Origin: Fontivita pretiosa
GTDB lineage: Bacteria; Planctomycetota; Phycisphaerae; Tepidisphaerales; Tepidisphaeraceae
Length of the DNA stretch: 64,000 nucleotides
Assembly: GCF_050410795.1 (NCBI RefSeq)
Contig: NZ_CP191258.1
Span: 1,426,001 to 1,490,000, forward strand
Reading direction: 5' to 3'
The notes below the pieces were generated by a model. It had not been told where the DNA came from. It made no database searches and saw only the letters and a list, made by a program, of their open reading frames with translations. Of the stretch, positions 50,666-59,132 are shown in pieces. The stretch's first letter is position 1. Each line of letters starts with the position of its first letter. The position numbers were made by a program, and so were the translations under genes.

Positions 50666-52501
50666 TCAGGGCGTTGACGAACCGCCTGATACGCCCGCCA
50701 CCGCCGATGGTGAGTCGTCCAGCTTCATCTGATGCCTGGCCATGCGATAGTACAGCCCGCGTCTGGCGATCAGCTCGTGGTGTGTGCCCTGCTCGACAAT
50801 GCGCCCTTCGTCCATGACGAAGATCTGATCGCAGTCCGCGACGGTGCTGAGACGGTGACTGACGAGAATGATGGTTCGCTGGCGTTTGAGGCTTCGCAGC
50901 GTCTCGGTGATCATCTGCTCGTGCTGGGGATCCAGCGCGCTGGTCGGCTCGTCCATGACGATGATCGGCGCCTCGGTCAGCAGCGCCCGGGCGATGCTGA
51001 TGCGCTGTTTCTGCCCGCCGGAGAGGTTCGATCCCGACTCGCTGATTTGCGTCTCGTACTTTTGCGGCAGTTTTTCGATGAAGCTTGCCGCCCCGGCCAG
51101 TTCCGCCGCGCGGCGGATCTGGGCATCGGTGGCATCCGGCCGACCGTAGGCAATGTTCTCCGCCACCGTCGTCGGCAGAATCACGTTATCCTGCAGCACC
51201 AGGGCGACGTGTTTGCGCAGATCGGCGATTTTGATCTTGCGTGCATCGATGTCGTCCAGCTTCATCGCCCCGCCGGTCGGGTCGTAGAAGCGCGGCAGCA
51301 GATTCAGCAGGGTCGTCTTTCCGACCCCGCTGGAACCAACGAAGCCAACCATCTGTCCCGGAGAAATGCGGAAGCTGATCCCGCGAAGCACCGGCTCGCC
51401 GGGGCGATAGTGAAACTCGACATTCTCGAAAGCCAGCACGCGTGGCTTTCGCGGCAGGTGAATCGCATCCGGCGCGTCCTTGATCACCGGATCGCGATCC
51501 AGCACCTCGAACACCCGCTGCACCTGCGCCACGCTGCCCGCCAGGCTCGCCCCGCTGCCGCTGAGCTTGTTCAGCGGATCGTAAAGCTTCTCCAGGTAGA
51601 TCAGGAACATGCTGAGCATCCCCACTTTGAACGTCTGCGGCGACGTGTAGCTGAGGTACCCCCCATACGCCAGGATCGCGCACGACGCGACGGCGAAGAT
51701 CGTGCCCAGGATGAACCAGTACATCACCTCATCCCAGTGCAAGCGCATCTTCACGCGGATGCTGTTGCCCTGTGTGGCCATGAAGTTCTCGAACTCGTCC
51801 TTCTCGCGGCCGAACGCCTGCACCAGCCCGATCGCCGCCACCGACCGCTGAATCGCCGTCGTGATCTGCGAATCGACCTCGTAGGACTGGGTATAGCGAT
51901 CCTTGAGCAGCCGGGTGTAGTACCGGATCGTCACGACCAGAAACGGCACGACCGAAAGCGACACCAGCGTCAGCTTCCAGTTCATGCCGAACATGACCCA
52001 GGCCATGAAGCCGAGCGTCGCAAGGTTCACCAGGATTCCGATCAGCACGTTCAGCACGGATTGAAACCCCAGGCTGTCGTAGCTGAGGCGGTAAATCGCG
52101 TCGCCCTGAGGCTGGCTCTTGTGATACGCCAGGCTGAGCTGCTGAAGCTTGCGGAACAGATCGCAGCGGACGCGCATCATGCCGTTGTAGCCGATTCGGA
52201 TATTGAGCATGGTCTGCGCGGTGCGGAGCAGCTCCGCGGCCATGCGGATCGCGAACATCAAAATCGCCAGCACGATGATCTGCTGCACCTTGTCCGCAGG
52301 GGCGTATTGCTGGAACAGCTCGTAGGGCAGGTATCGGGCGGTCGCGTCCCCGAGCACCACGTCGATCAGGATCGCCATCGGCATCGGCCAGAGCACGCCG
52401 AACAGCACCGACAGCCCCACCAGCAGGATCGAGGCGATGATCTTGCCGGCATCCTCGCGAAAGTAGGAGATGGCCCGCAGGTACAGACGCATGTCAAGCA
52501 T
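50666..52501 (-). CDS. ABC exporter, fused membrane and ATPase (MsbA-like)
   Basis: A 611-residue half-transporter. Six transmembrane helices (about 20-300) are followed by a nucleotide-binding domain: Walker A GSSGVGKTT, Q-loop LQDN, signature LSGGQKQR, Walker B IIVMDEPTS and the switch His in LVSHR. Such half-transporters work as homodimers to export lipids, glycolipids or peptides. It lies 91 bases downstream of the glycoside hydrolase/glycosyltransferase fusion gene in the same direction, so it may export the product of that enzyme. The gene converges on the channel-like gene. Confidence 0.9.
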   Translation of the reverse strand: MLDMRLYLRAISYFREDAGKIIASILLVGLSVLFGVLWPMPMAILIDVVLGDATARYLPYELFQQYAPADKVQQIIVLAILMFAIRMAAELLRTAQTMLNIRIGYNGMMRVRCDLFRKLQQLSLAYHKSQPQGDAIYRLSYDSLGFQSVLNVLIGILVNLATLGFMAWVMFGMNWKLTLVSLSVVPFLVVTIRYYTRLLKDRYTQSYEVDSQITTAIQRSVAAIGLVQAFGREKDEFENFMATQGNSIRVKMRLHWDEVMYWFILGTIFAVASCAILAYGGYLSYTSPQTFKVGMLSMFLIYLEKLYDPLNKLSGSGASLAGSVAQVQRVFEVLDRDPVIKDAPDAIHLPRKPRVLAFENVEFHYRPGEPVLRGISFRISPGQMVGFVGSSGVGKTTLLNLLPRFYDPTGGAMKLDDIDARKIKIADLRKHVALVLQDNVILPTTVAENIAYGRPDATDAQIRRAAELAGAASFIEKLPQKYETQISESGSNLSGGQKQRISIARALLTEAPIIVMDEPTSALDPQHEQMITETLRSLKRQRTIILVSHRLSTVADCDQIFVMDEGRIVEQGTHHELIARRGLYYRMARHQMKLDDSPSAVAGVSGGSSTP

Positions 52502-52592
52502 GAGAAGCCGACAGGCTCAGAAGGCCGATGCGCGCAGGCCGCGAGCGTCCTCGCTTTCTCAACCTCTCAGCCTGTAATCCGATCATGATATC

Positions 52593-55259
52593 TCAAGCGA
52601 TGGACGGCGTCTGCTCTTCCAGGTCGAGCTCTTCTTCGATCTCGACAGGTCTGGGCCTGCTGGTCTGCGCGGGCTGGGCGACGGGGATCGGGTCGAAGCC
52701 GACCTTCTCGGCGGCCTCGTCGATCAGGGCCATCACCGGCGGACCCACGACCGCCTTGTTCGACAGATACATCGCCCACAGGAACATGGGGATCAGGATC
52801 GCCGGTCTGCTGAACGGCCAGGGCAGAAACGCAAACAGCAGCCCGGTCATGATGAGGCTGGCAAAACTGAGCACCGAGCAGAACGTGCTGGGCAGCAGCT
52901 CGACTCTCACGCGAGTGAGCATTCCCCGCCCGTCGTGATGTTCGGACATCGTCGTCACGCGCACCTTCACGTACCGGCTGCCGTAGATCTCCATATCCCA
53001 CTCGGCCCAGCCGGAATCCAGGCGCATTCTCCAGCCGGCGGCGGCGACCTCCTCCTTGATCTTCTGGAGCAGCACGACGCGGTCGTGGTGGGTATTCCAG
53101 TATTGCAGCGTGCGTTTGCGCTTGGGATCCAGCGGCAGCGGGCGAGATCGCCTGCCCCGCTTGGCTTCGCGCTGGAGCACCTTGGCCTTCAGCCGCACCG
53201 AATACCGCGCCCACCCGCGGGCGATCGGCTGGCGGAAATGCAGCAGGGCGATCAGAGGCCGGCTCAGCCAGTGCCGGTGACGAGGCATCGGCGCCTGGAT
53301 CGCCGCCACGATCGCCAGCACCACGGGCACGGCGAACATGAGCCCGGCCACCATCAGCAGCGGGGTAAACGCCAGCCCCAGCACCGCCACGAACGCGCTG
53401 AGCAGGTGCCACTCGACGCTCATCAGCATCGCCGCCACCATCGAAGCCTGCCGGCGGTAGATGGTCTGGAACAGTCCCGAGCCGAACACGCCGTGGTAAA
53501 TCACATCGCGCCCGATGCGCACGCCGATTCCGTCGCCTCCGTAGATTCGTCCGCGCCAACTGCTGGCGCCCAGCGTGTTGAAGTGGTCCGGGTGCTTGAA
53601 CTTGAGCAGCGCCTCGGCCTCGCCGTAGCCACGCTGCTGCTTCAGGTACGCCTGCACGGTGTTTCGACGATAGTGCCAGACCTGCGCCGCCGGCGCAAAG
53701 CCGATCGTGTAGCCCAGGTGCTGCAATCGCCAGATGAAATCGACGTCATCGCCGGCCTTGCGGAACTGCGGGTCGAATCCGTTGATCAGCTTCGCCGCCC
53801 ACGTGTAGAACGCCATGTTGCACCCGGGCACATGCTCGGCGGTGCGGTCGTCGATCATCACGTGTGTCGGCCCGCCGGGGCTCAGCCCCACGCAATCCGC
53901 GATCCACGAGCCTTCGTCGGGAATCAGGTTCGGCCCGCCCATCCCCACGTGTTTGCTCCGCAGCATCGCCAGCGCGAGGTAGTACAGCCAGTCTTCGTCG
54001 GCCTCGCAGTCGCTGTCGGTGTAGGCGATGATCTCGCCGGTCGCGGCGTTCATCCCCACGTTCCGGGCGTAGCTCAGGCCCATGTTCTTCTGGCGGATGT
54101 TGCGTACCCAGGGGAACTTTTTGAGGATCTGCTGGGTGTTGTCGGTGCTGCCATCGTCGACGAAGATCACCTCGTAATCCGGATACCGCAGCCGCTGCAT
54201 GGACCGCAGGCACGACTCGACCGTGCTGGCGCCGTTGTACGAGCAGATGATCACGCTGATTTTCGGCAGCTTCACGTCCGCCAGTTGCGGCGCGCGGTGA
54301 TACAACTCCCGAATCGCATGGAACGCCGGCTTGGGCGTGCGATCCTCCCGAACGATCCCGAACTTCCAGTCCGTGATCTGCCAGCCATGCGTGTACCACT
54401 CGTCGGTGTAGCTGAAGATGAACGTGCCGGCCAGGCCTTCGTCGAACACCGCCCGCACGTGGTTGGCCAGGATCTCCGCCTGCTGCTGCTCGGTCTTTTC
54501 CCGATGCGTGTCGATTCCGTATTCGCCAAGCATCAGTGGCTTTTCCCCGGCGATGTGCTGGAGCCTGGCCAGGTAGTTGCGGAAAACCTGCTCGTCATGC
54601 AGGTAAACATTGAAGCAGACGAAGTCGATCTCTCGCGGCTGAAGATACTCGGTGGTCGGGAAGTTGGCGAAGGTCACCAGGCACTGCGGCGCCTCCTGCT
54701 TGACGATCCGCACCAGATCGTCGACGAAATCCTCGACCCGCCTGCGCCCGTAATACCGCACCAGGTCCGCCGGAATCTCGTTGACCACGCTGATCGCAAA
54801 GATCGCCTCGTGATTGCCGCACGTGCGCGCCGCGTGCCGCACCGCCTGCTGCGCCTGTCGCGTCAACTCTGGATCATCCACAAACGACAGGTTCTTCGGC
54901 CAGGCCACGTCCAGAAAGATCTTCAGCCCCTTTCGGGCGGCCAGGTCCAGAAACCACTTCGGCGGCACGTGATAGATGCGGATGCAGTTGGCCCCCAGGT
55001 CCAGGATCTGCTCGAAGTCGCTTTCAACCTGTCCGGGATTCGGCAGCGGGTCTCCGTCGCGATTGGGCGCGAACGGCCCGTAGGTAACGCCCTTCACATA
55101 AAACTTCTGCGAACCCAGCCGAAAGAACTTGCCATCCCGACGCACGCGGTTGCTCAGCGGCTCGGCACGACGCTGACGACCCGCCGCGCCAGACGTACGC
55201 CCAGGCGCAGAAATGGGTTGCGAACAACCAGATCGACGCTCAACAACGGCAATGGACAT
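52593..55259 (-). CDS. Glycoside-hydrolase-like barrel fused to family-2 glycosyltransferase
   Basis: An 888-residue protein. Residues about 40-320 form a GH-A-type TIM barrel (FYVKGVTYGPF, LGANCIRIYH, SVVNEIPAD with a likely acid/base Glu, LMLGEYGIDTH with a likely nucleophile). Residues about 330-590 form a GT2 domain (ISVIICSYNGASTVESCLRS, VIFVDDGSTDNTQ, TDSDCEADEDW, then YRRNTVQAYLKQQRGYGEAE). Membrane helices follow at about 610-665, then a soluble linker and two more near 800-840, and an acidic C-terminus. The ATG at 55259 is chosen over GTG 55268. The order hydrolase then synthase in one chain is unusual; it may build and trim an exopolysaccharide. Confidence 0.82.
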   Translation of the reverse strand: MSIAVVERRSGCSQPISAPGRTSGAAGRQRRAEPLSNRVRRDGKFFRLGSQKFYVKGVTYGPFAPNRDGDPLPNPGQVESDFEQILDLGANCIRIYHVPPKWFLDLAARKGLKIFLDVAWPKNLSFVDDPELTRQAQQAVRHAARTCGNHEAIFAISVVNEIPADLVRYYGRRRVEDFVDDLVRIVKQEAPQCLVTFANFPTTEYLQPREIDFVCFNVYLHDEQVFRNYLARLQHIAGEKPLMLGEYGIDTHREKTEQQQAEILANHVRAVFDEGLAGTFIFSYTDEWYTHGWQITDWKFGIVREDRTPKPAFHAIRELYHRAPQLADVKLPKISVIICSYNGASTVESCLRSMQRLRYPDYEVIFVDDGSTDNTQQILKKFPWVRNIRQKNMGLSYARNVGMNAATGEIIAYTDSDCEADEDWLYYLALAMLRSKHVGMGGPNLIPDEGSWIADCVGLSPGGPTHVMIDDRTAEHVPGCNMAFYTWAAKLINGFDPQFRKAGDDVDFIWRLQHLGYTIGFAPAAQVWHYRRNTVQAYLKQQRGYGEAEALLKFKHPDHFNTLGASSWRGRIYGGDGIGVRIGRDVIYHGVFGSGLFQTIYRRQASMVAAMLMSVEWHLLSAFVAVLGLAFTPLLMVAGLMFAVPVVLAIVAAIQAPMPRHRHWLSRPLIALLHFRQPIARGWARYSVRLKAKVLQREAKRGRRSRPLPLDPKRKRTLQYWNTHHDRVVLLQKIKEEVAAAGWRMRLDSGWAEWDMEIYGSRYVKVRVTTMSEHHDGRGMLTRVRVELLPSTFCSVLSFASLIMTGLLFAFLPWPFSRPAILIPMFLWAMYLSNKAVVGPPVMALIDEAAEKVGFDPIPVAQPAQTSRPRPVEIEEELDLEEQTPSIA

Positions 55260-55606
55260 AAGGCTCACTTCCCTGCGCTTCCGTGCAGGCGGTCTACGGC
55301 AGGGTATCCTACGACAACCCGTTCATTGTACCTACAAAATTCACGTCCCGCGGACAGCCGACACAAACTTCTCCCGCCCCCACCGCTTGCCGGCCACACA
55401 GCGACTCAGACACCCCCCATGATAGGTCCGTTAGCTCATCGTTATGGGACGGCGCCAATCAAACCATGCCAATGAAACCATTGAGCGCGCCAGTGAAACC
55501 ATTGAGCCGGCTCCCCGCCGCATGTGCCCAACTCCGCCCAAACCACGCCCCCTGTTGACCCACTTCGTTTTCGTGCATAATTACTCTATCTGGCATTGCA
55601 CCTACG
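55260..55606. other. Intergenic with short direct repeat
   Basis: Divergent promoter region between the glycosyltransferase fusion and the phosphatase gene. It holds a short direct repeat (TGAAACCATTGAGC at about 55472-55485 and 55493-55506, preceded by another AAACCATG phrase) and a CATAAT -10 candidate (55575-55580) 26 bases before the phosphatase ATG. No gene or RNA seen. Confidence 0.5.
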
Positions 55607-56488
55607 ATGAGCTTCGACGCCGACCAAGTCATCGAGACGTTCGGCGCGGCCGGCGACGAGAACAAGCTCAGCCCGCTGCGACGCGGACAAGTCATCTACC
55701 TCCCCGAACAGGGCGAGGTCTGGATGACAGGCGACATTCACGACCATCGAACCAACTTCCGTAAACTCCTTCAGGCCGCCGACCTGGCCAACAACCCCCA
55801 GCGACACCTGATCCTGCACGAGCTGATCCACGGCGACCACTGGGACGCCTCCGGCGCAGAGGACAGTTGGCACATCCTCTACCAGGCCGCCGAAGCCAAG
55901 TGCAGCTTCCCCAATCAGATCCATTTCCTGCTGGCCAATCACGACCTGGCTCAGATCCACGGCGAAGGCATCATGAAAGGCGGGCTGAGCGTCTGCGAAG
56001 CATTCAACGCCGGCGTCAAACGCGATTTTGGCGAGCGCGGAACCCTGGTCACCGTCGCCATCACCGAGTTCCTGCTGACGCTGCCACTGGCGATTCGCTG
56101 CCCCGCCAATGGCCTGTTCTTCTGCCACAGTCTGCCCACCGACGAGCAGATCAAAACCTTTGACTTCAGCGTCTTCGACCGCGAGAACCTCCGCCCGGAA
56201 GACTACCGCCGACGGACCGGACCGGTTTACCAGCTCATCTGGGGACGCAAAACCACCCCCGCTGGCGTCGAGGAGTTCCGGCAGAAGGTCGGCGCTGAGC
56301 TGATCGTCACTGGACATCAGCCCCAGGAAATGGGCTACGCGATCAACGGCGAGCACCATCTGATCATCGCCTCCGACCACAACCAGGGCGTGTTCCTGCC
56401 CATCGACCTTGCCCAACGCTACGACATGCCTCAGCTTGTGCGGCGACTGAAAAAGTTCGTGGCCATCGGAAATCATCAGTACGAGTGA
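55607..56488 (+). CDS. PPP-family metallophosphatase with variant motifs
   Basis: A 293-residue calcineurin-like phosphatase. Motifs in order: TGDIHDH (dimetal D and H), ELIHGDHWD (in place of the usual GDYVDRG), LLANHDLAQ (in place of GNHE), FCHS and TGHQP. The set resembles the PPP/diadenosine-tetraphosphatase (ApaH-like) group but with ANHD instead of GNHE, so its substrate may differ. No signal peptide. A hairpin with short T-tracts follows. It is the only rightward gene among the leftward genes around it. Confidence 0.78.
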   Translation: MSFDADQVIETFGAAGDENKLSPLRRGQVIYLPEQGEVWMTGDIHDHRTNFRKLLQAADLANNPQRHLILHELIHGDHWDASGAEDSWHILYQAAEAKCSFPNQIHFLLANHDLAQIHGEGIMKGGLSVCEAFNAGVKRDFGERGTLVTVAITEFLLTLPLAIRCPANGLFFCHSLPTDEQIKTFDFSVFDRENLRPEDYRRRTGPVYQLIWGRKTTPAGVEEFRQKVGAELIVTGHQPQEMGYAINGEHHLIIASDHNQGVFLPIDLAQRYDMPQLVRRLKKFVAIGNHQYE

Positions 56489-56516
56489 ATCCCCCGCTGC
56501 TTCGGGCGCAATGACG

Positions 56517-56570
56517 CGGGGCATGCCCCAGGCCTGGTAGCCCGGAGCATGCCCCGTGTTTGCTCTGTTT
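56517..56570. terminator. Terminator hairpin between convergent genes
   Basis: CGGGGCATGC (56517-56526) pairs perfectly with GCATGCCCCG (56547-56556), followed by TGTTTGCTCTGTTT. It lies between the ends of the phosphatase gene and the first calcium-repeat gene, so it may serve both directions. Confidence 0.68.
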
Positions 56571-56593
56571 CAGCTCGATCCGGCGACGGGCGG

Positions 56594-58759
56594 TTACGGC
56601 ACGTTGCTCACCACGTCGTTGGAGTCCTTGGAGATCACATCCGTGCCCGCGCCGCCATCAACCGTATCGATCACGCCGTCGAGCACGCGGATATCGTCGT
56701 TGCCCGCCTCGCCGAAGATCACGTCCGCCCCCGCGCCGCCGGTGATCGTGTCGTTGCCCGCCCCTCCGAGGATGCGGTTGGCCCCGGAGTTGCCGGTCAG
56801 CACGTCGTTGCCCGCCCCGCCATAGATCCACTCCAGGTCATTGGCCAAGGCGTCATTCTCCCCGGTCTGTCCGTCGTTGGCCACGCCATCGAGCGAGACG
56901 TTGACCGCGGCGGTGCGGTCGGAGTAGTCGATGGTGTCGGTGCCGGCCCCGCCGATCACCGAGTCAGTGCCGGTGCCGGGGGTAATGAAGTCGTTGCCGT
57001 CGCCACCATTGAGCGTGTCGTTCCCGACGCCGCCTTCGAGGATGTCCCCGTTGCCGCCGCCCACCAGCGAATCGTTGCCGCCGCCTCCCTTGAAGAAGTT
57101 GCGCTCATTGTTGCCGATGAAGATGTCTCCCCCGCCGCCGCCGAACAGGTTCTCCACGTCCGGCATGACGTTGTCTCTTTCACTCTTGGACACGCCATCG
57201 TTGGCCACGCCGTCGAGCGTGACCGTCACCGCGCGGGAGGACTCATAGTAGTAGTCGGCGCGGTCGCGTCCGGCGCCGCCGTTGAACACGTCGGTGCCGC
57301 TGCCGCCCAGCAGCGCGTCGTTGCCGTCTCCACCGTTGAGCAGGTCGTTGCCGATGCCCGCATTGATCCGGTCATCTCCGGCGCCGCCGTTGAGCGTGTC
57401 GTTGCCGGCGATCCCGAGCAGGAAGTCATTGCCCGCCCCGCCGTCCATCGAGTCGTTACCGTCGTGCCCGGTGAGCCGGTCGTTTCCGGCCCCGCCCAGC
57501 AGCGTATCGTCGCCCGCCTCGCCCCAGACGGTGTCGTTGCCGTCGCCGCCGTCCAGACTGTCATTGCCGATTCCACCGAACAGCGCGTCATCCGCCGCGC
57601 CGGTGCTGATCGTGTCGGCGCCATCGCCGCCCTCGACGCGGTCGCGTCCGGTTCCGCCGGTGATCGAGTCGTTCTCCGTGCCGCCGCGGATGATGTTGTT
57701 GCCCGAGGCATCGGTGATGACATCGGCGCCGGCGTCGCCGTCGATCGTGTCGTTATCCGCCCCGCCGTTGAGGTTGTCGGCGCCTTCGTTGCCGCGGATC
57801 ACGTCATTGCCGGCTTCCCCGAGGATCGTGTCGTTGCCAAGCTGCCCGAAGAGGCTGTCGGCGCCGGCCCCGCCGGTGATCGAATCATTGCCGTCACCGC
57901 CCTGGACCGAGTCATCCCCGTCGCCGCCGGTGATCACGTCGTTTTCGCTCGAGCCCAGCAGGATATCGTTGCCGACATCGCCGTTGATCGTGTCGTTGTG
58001 GGTTCCGCCGTCGATGCTGTCGTCGCCGGAGCCGCCGTCGATGCTGTCGGGGTTGTTTCCGCCGGTGATGGTGTCGTTGCCGGCCCCGCCCTGGATGAAG
58101 TCATTGCCTTCGCCGCCGATGATCGAGTCGTTGCCGTCGCCACCGGACGCCCCGCGGAACGCCGCCAGCGCCACGCTCAGGTCGATCGTATCGTTGCCCG
58201 ACCCGCCGACGATCGTCTCCACCGTCATCAGGACGTTGTCATTCTCCCCGCTCTCGCCGTCGTTGGCGACGTCGTCCATGAGGATCGTCAGATCGGCGTT
58301 GCGCGAGGCGTAGGTGACGGTGTCGAGGTTGTCCCCGCCGTCCATGATGTCAGCACCCGCGCCGCCGTCGATCAGGTCGTTGCCGCCATTGCCCAGGATG
58401 CTGTCGTCCCCGTTGCCACCGTTGATCGTGTCATCGTTGTCCGATCCGGAGATGGTGTCGTTGCCGTCGCCGCCGTTGAACGTGATGTTGCCGGTATCCG
58501 GCGCGGCGCTGAGGGTGTCGTTGCCGCCCAGTCCGTTGATCTCGATCGTCGCGAAGTAGTTCGGATCGGCGGTGTTGAAAATGATGTCAAAGCGCGTCTC
58601 CACGCCATCGATGACGACCACCGCCTCTTCGGGGCTGACGGTGTGGTCGATACTCAGGCTGATGGTGTTGTCCGTTCCGTCACCATCAATGACCAGAACG
58701 TCGCGGGCATCGTCAATTGAAGCGGCAAGAAGCCGGCGTTTTTCAAGGGACTCAAACAT
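56594..58759 (-). CDS. Calcium-repeat (RTX-like) protein 1 with LE-x-R-x-LL start
   Basis: A 721-residue secreted-type protein. The start reads MFESLEKRRLLAAS, the planctomycete 'LEPR-XLL' N-terminal motif, instead of a standard signal peptide. Nearly the whole body is nonapeptide calcium-binding repeats (GGxGxDxUx; for example GGDGNDTISG, GGAGADIMDGG), giving a beta-roll. It ends in NDVVSNVP. AGGAGCGA precedes the ATG at 58759. It is paralogous to the next gene. No type I secretion genes are adjacent. Role probably surface layer, adhesion or calcium-dependent matrix. Confidence 0.85.
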   Translation of the reverse strand: MFESLEKRRLLAASIDDARDVLVIDGDGTDNTISLSIDHTVSPEEAVVVIDGVETRFDIIFNTADPNYFATIEINGLGGNDTLSAAPDTGNITFNGGDGNDTISGSDNDDTINGGNGDDSILGNGGNDLIDGGAGADIMDGGDNLDTVTYASRNADLTILMDDVANDGESGENDNVLMTVETIVGGSGNDTIDLSVALAAFRGASGGDGNDSIIGGEGNDFIQGGAGNDTITGGNNPDSIDGGSGDDSIDGGTHNDTINGDVGNDILLGSSENDVITGGDGDDSVQGGDGNDSITGGAGADSLFGQLGNDTILGEAGNDVIRGNEGADNLNGGADNDTIDGDAGADVITDASGNNIIRGGTENDSITGGTGRDRVEGGDGADTISTGAADDALFGGIGNDSLDGGDGNDTVWGEAGDDTLLGGAGNDRLTGHDGNDSMDGGAGNDFLLGIAGNDTLNGGAGDDRINAGIGNDLLNGGDGNDALLGGSGTDVFNGGAGRDRADYYYESSRAVTVTLDGVANDGVSKSERDNVMPDVENLFGGGGGDIFIGNNERNFFKGGGGNDSLVGGGNGDILEGGVGNDTLNGGDGNDFITPGTGTDSVIGGAGTDTIDYSDRTAAVNVSLDGVANDGQTGENDALANDLEWIYGGAGNDVLTGNSGANRILGGAGNDTITGGAGADVIFGEAGNDDIRVLDGVIDTVDGGAGTDVISKDSNDVVSNVP

Positions 58760-59132
58760 CGTACATCGCTCCTTCTGACAAGAGGGTCCGCGCCACAGCC
58801 CTGCGGCGCGCACGCAAACACTGTGACCAGCAGACAAACAGGTTATCGGAAAGATCGGACCGGTTTGATGAACCTGTCCGCTTGGAACACCAGGAACCTC
58901 AGGAAGCACTTTCGATGACCCGGGCCACGCACTCGGTTCGCTCATTGTGCCCCACGAATCGGGGGCGCGACGGGAAAATCAACAAAAAAACTGCCGCTTT
59001 TCGGCCCACCATCCGCCGGCATGAGCACAGCAGCACATTTATGCCGCCGGCGCCGATCATGCAAAGCTTTTATCGGACCTGCGCCGTCAACACCGCGGCC
59101 CGCCCCAGCGATTCCGCCAAGGCCGCCCTGAA
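58760..59132. other. Intergenic between calcium-repeat genes
   Basis: About 370 bases holding the terminator of the second gene's transcript (listed separately), an inverted repeat near 59013-59051 (CCGCCGGCAT and ATGCCGCCGG, one mismatch), and presumably the promoter of the first gene. No coding frame is supported. Confidence 0.5.
58984..59006 (-). terminator. Short hairpin with T7 tail
   Basis: On the minus strand GCCG-AAAAG-CGGC is followed by AG and TTTTTTT. The stem is only 4 base pairs, but the T-run is strong and the place (about 130 bases past the stop of the second calcium-repeat gene) fits a terminator. Confidence 0.5.

Noticed and set aside
56549..58720. Very long plus-strand open frame antisense to calcium-repeat gene 1, rich in Val/Ala/Ile with repeated 'DRVVA'-like phrases.
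   Set aside because: It is the mirror of GGxGxD repeats in GC-rich DNA. The minus-strand frame has a ribosome-binding site, the LE-x-R-x-LL motif and a known fold; the antisense frame has none.
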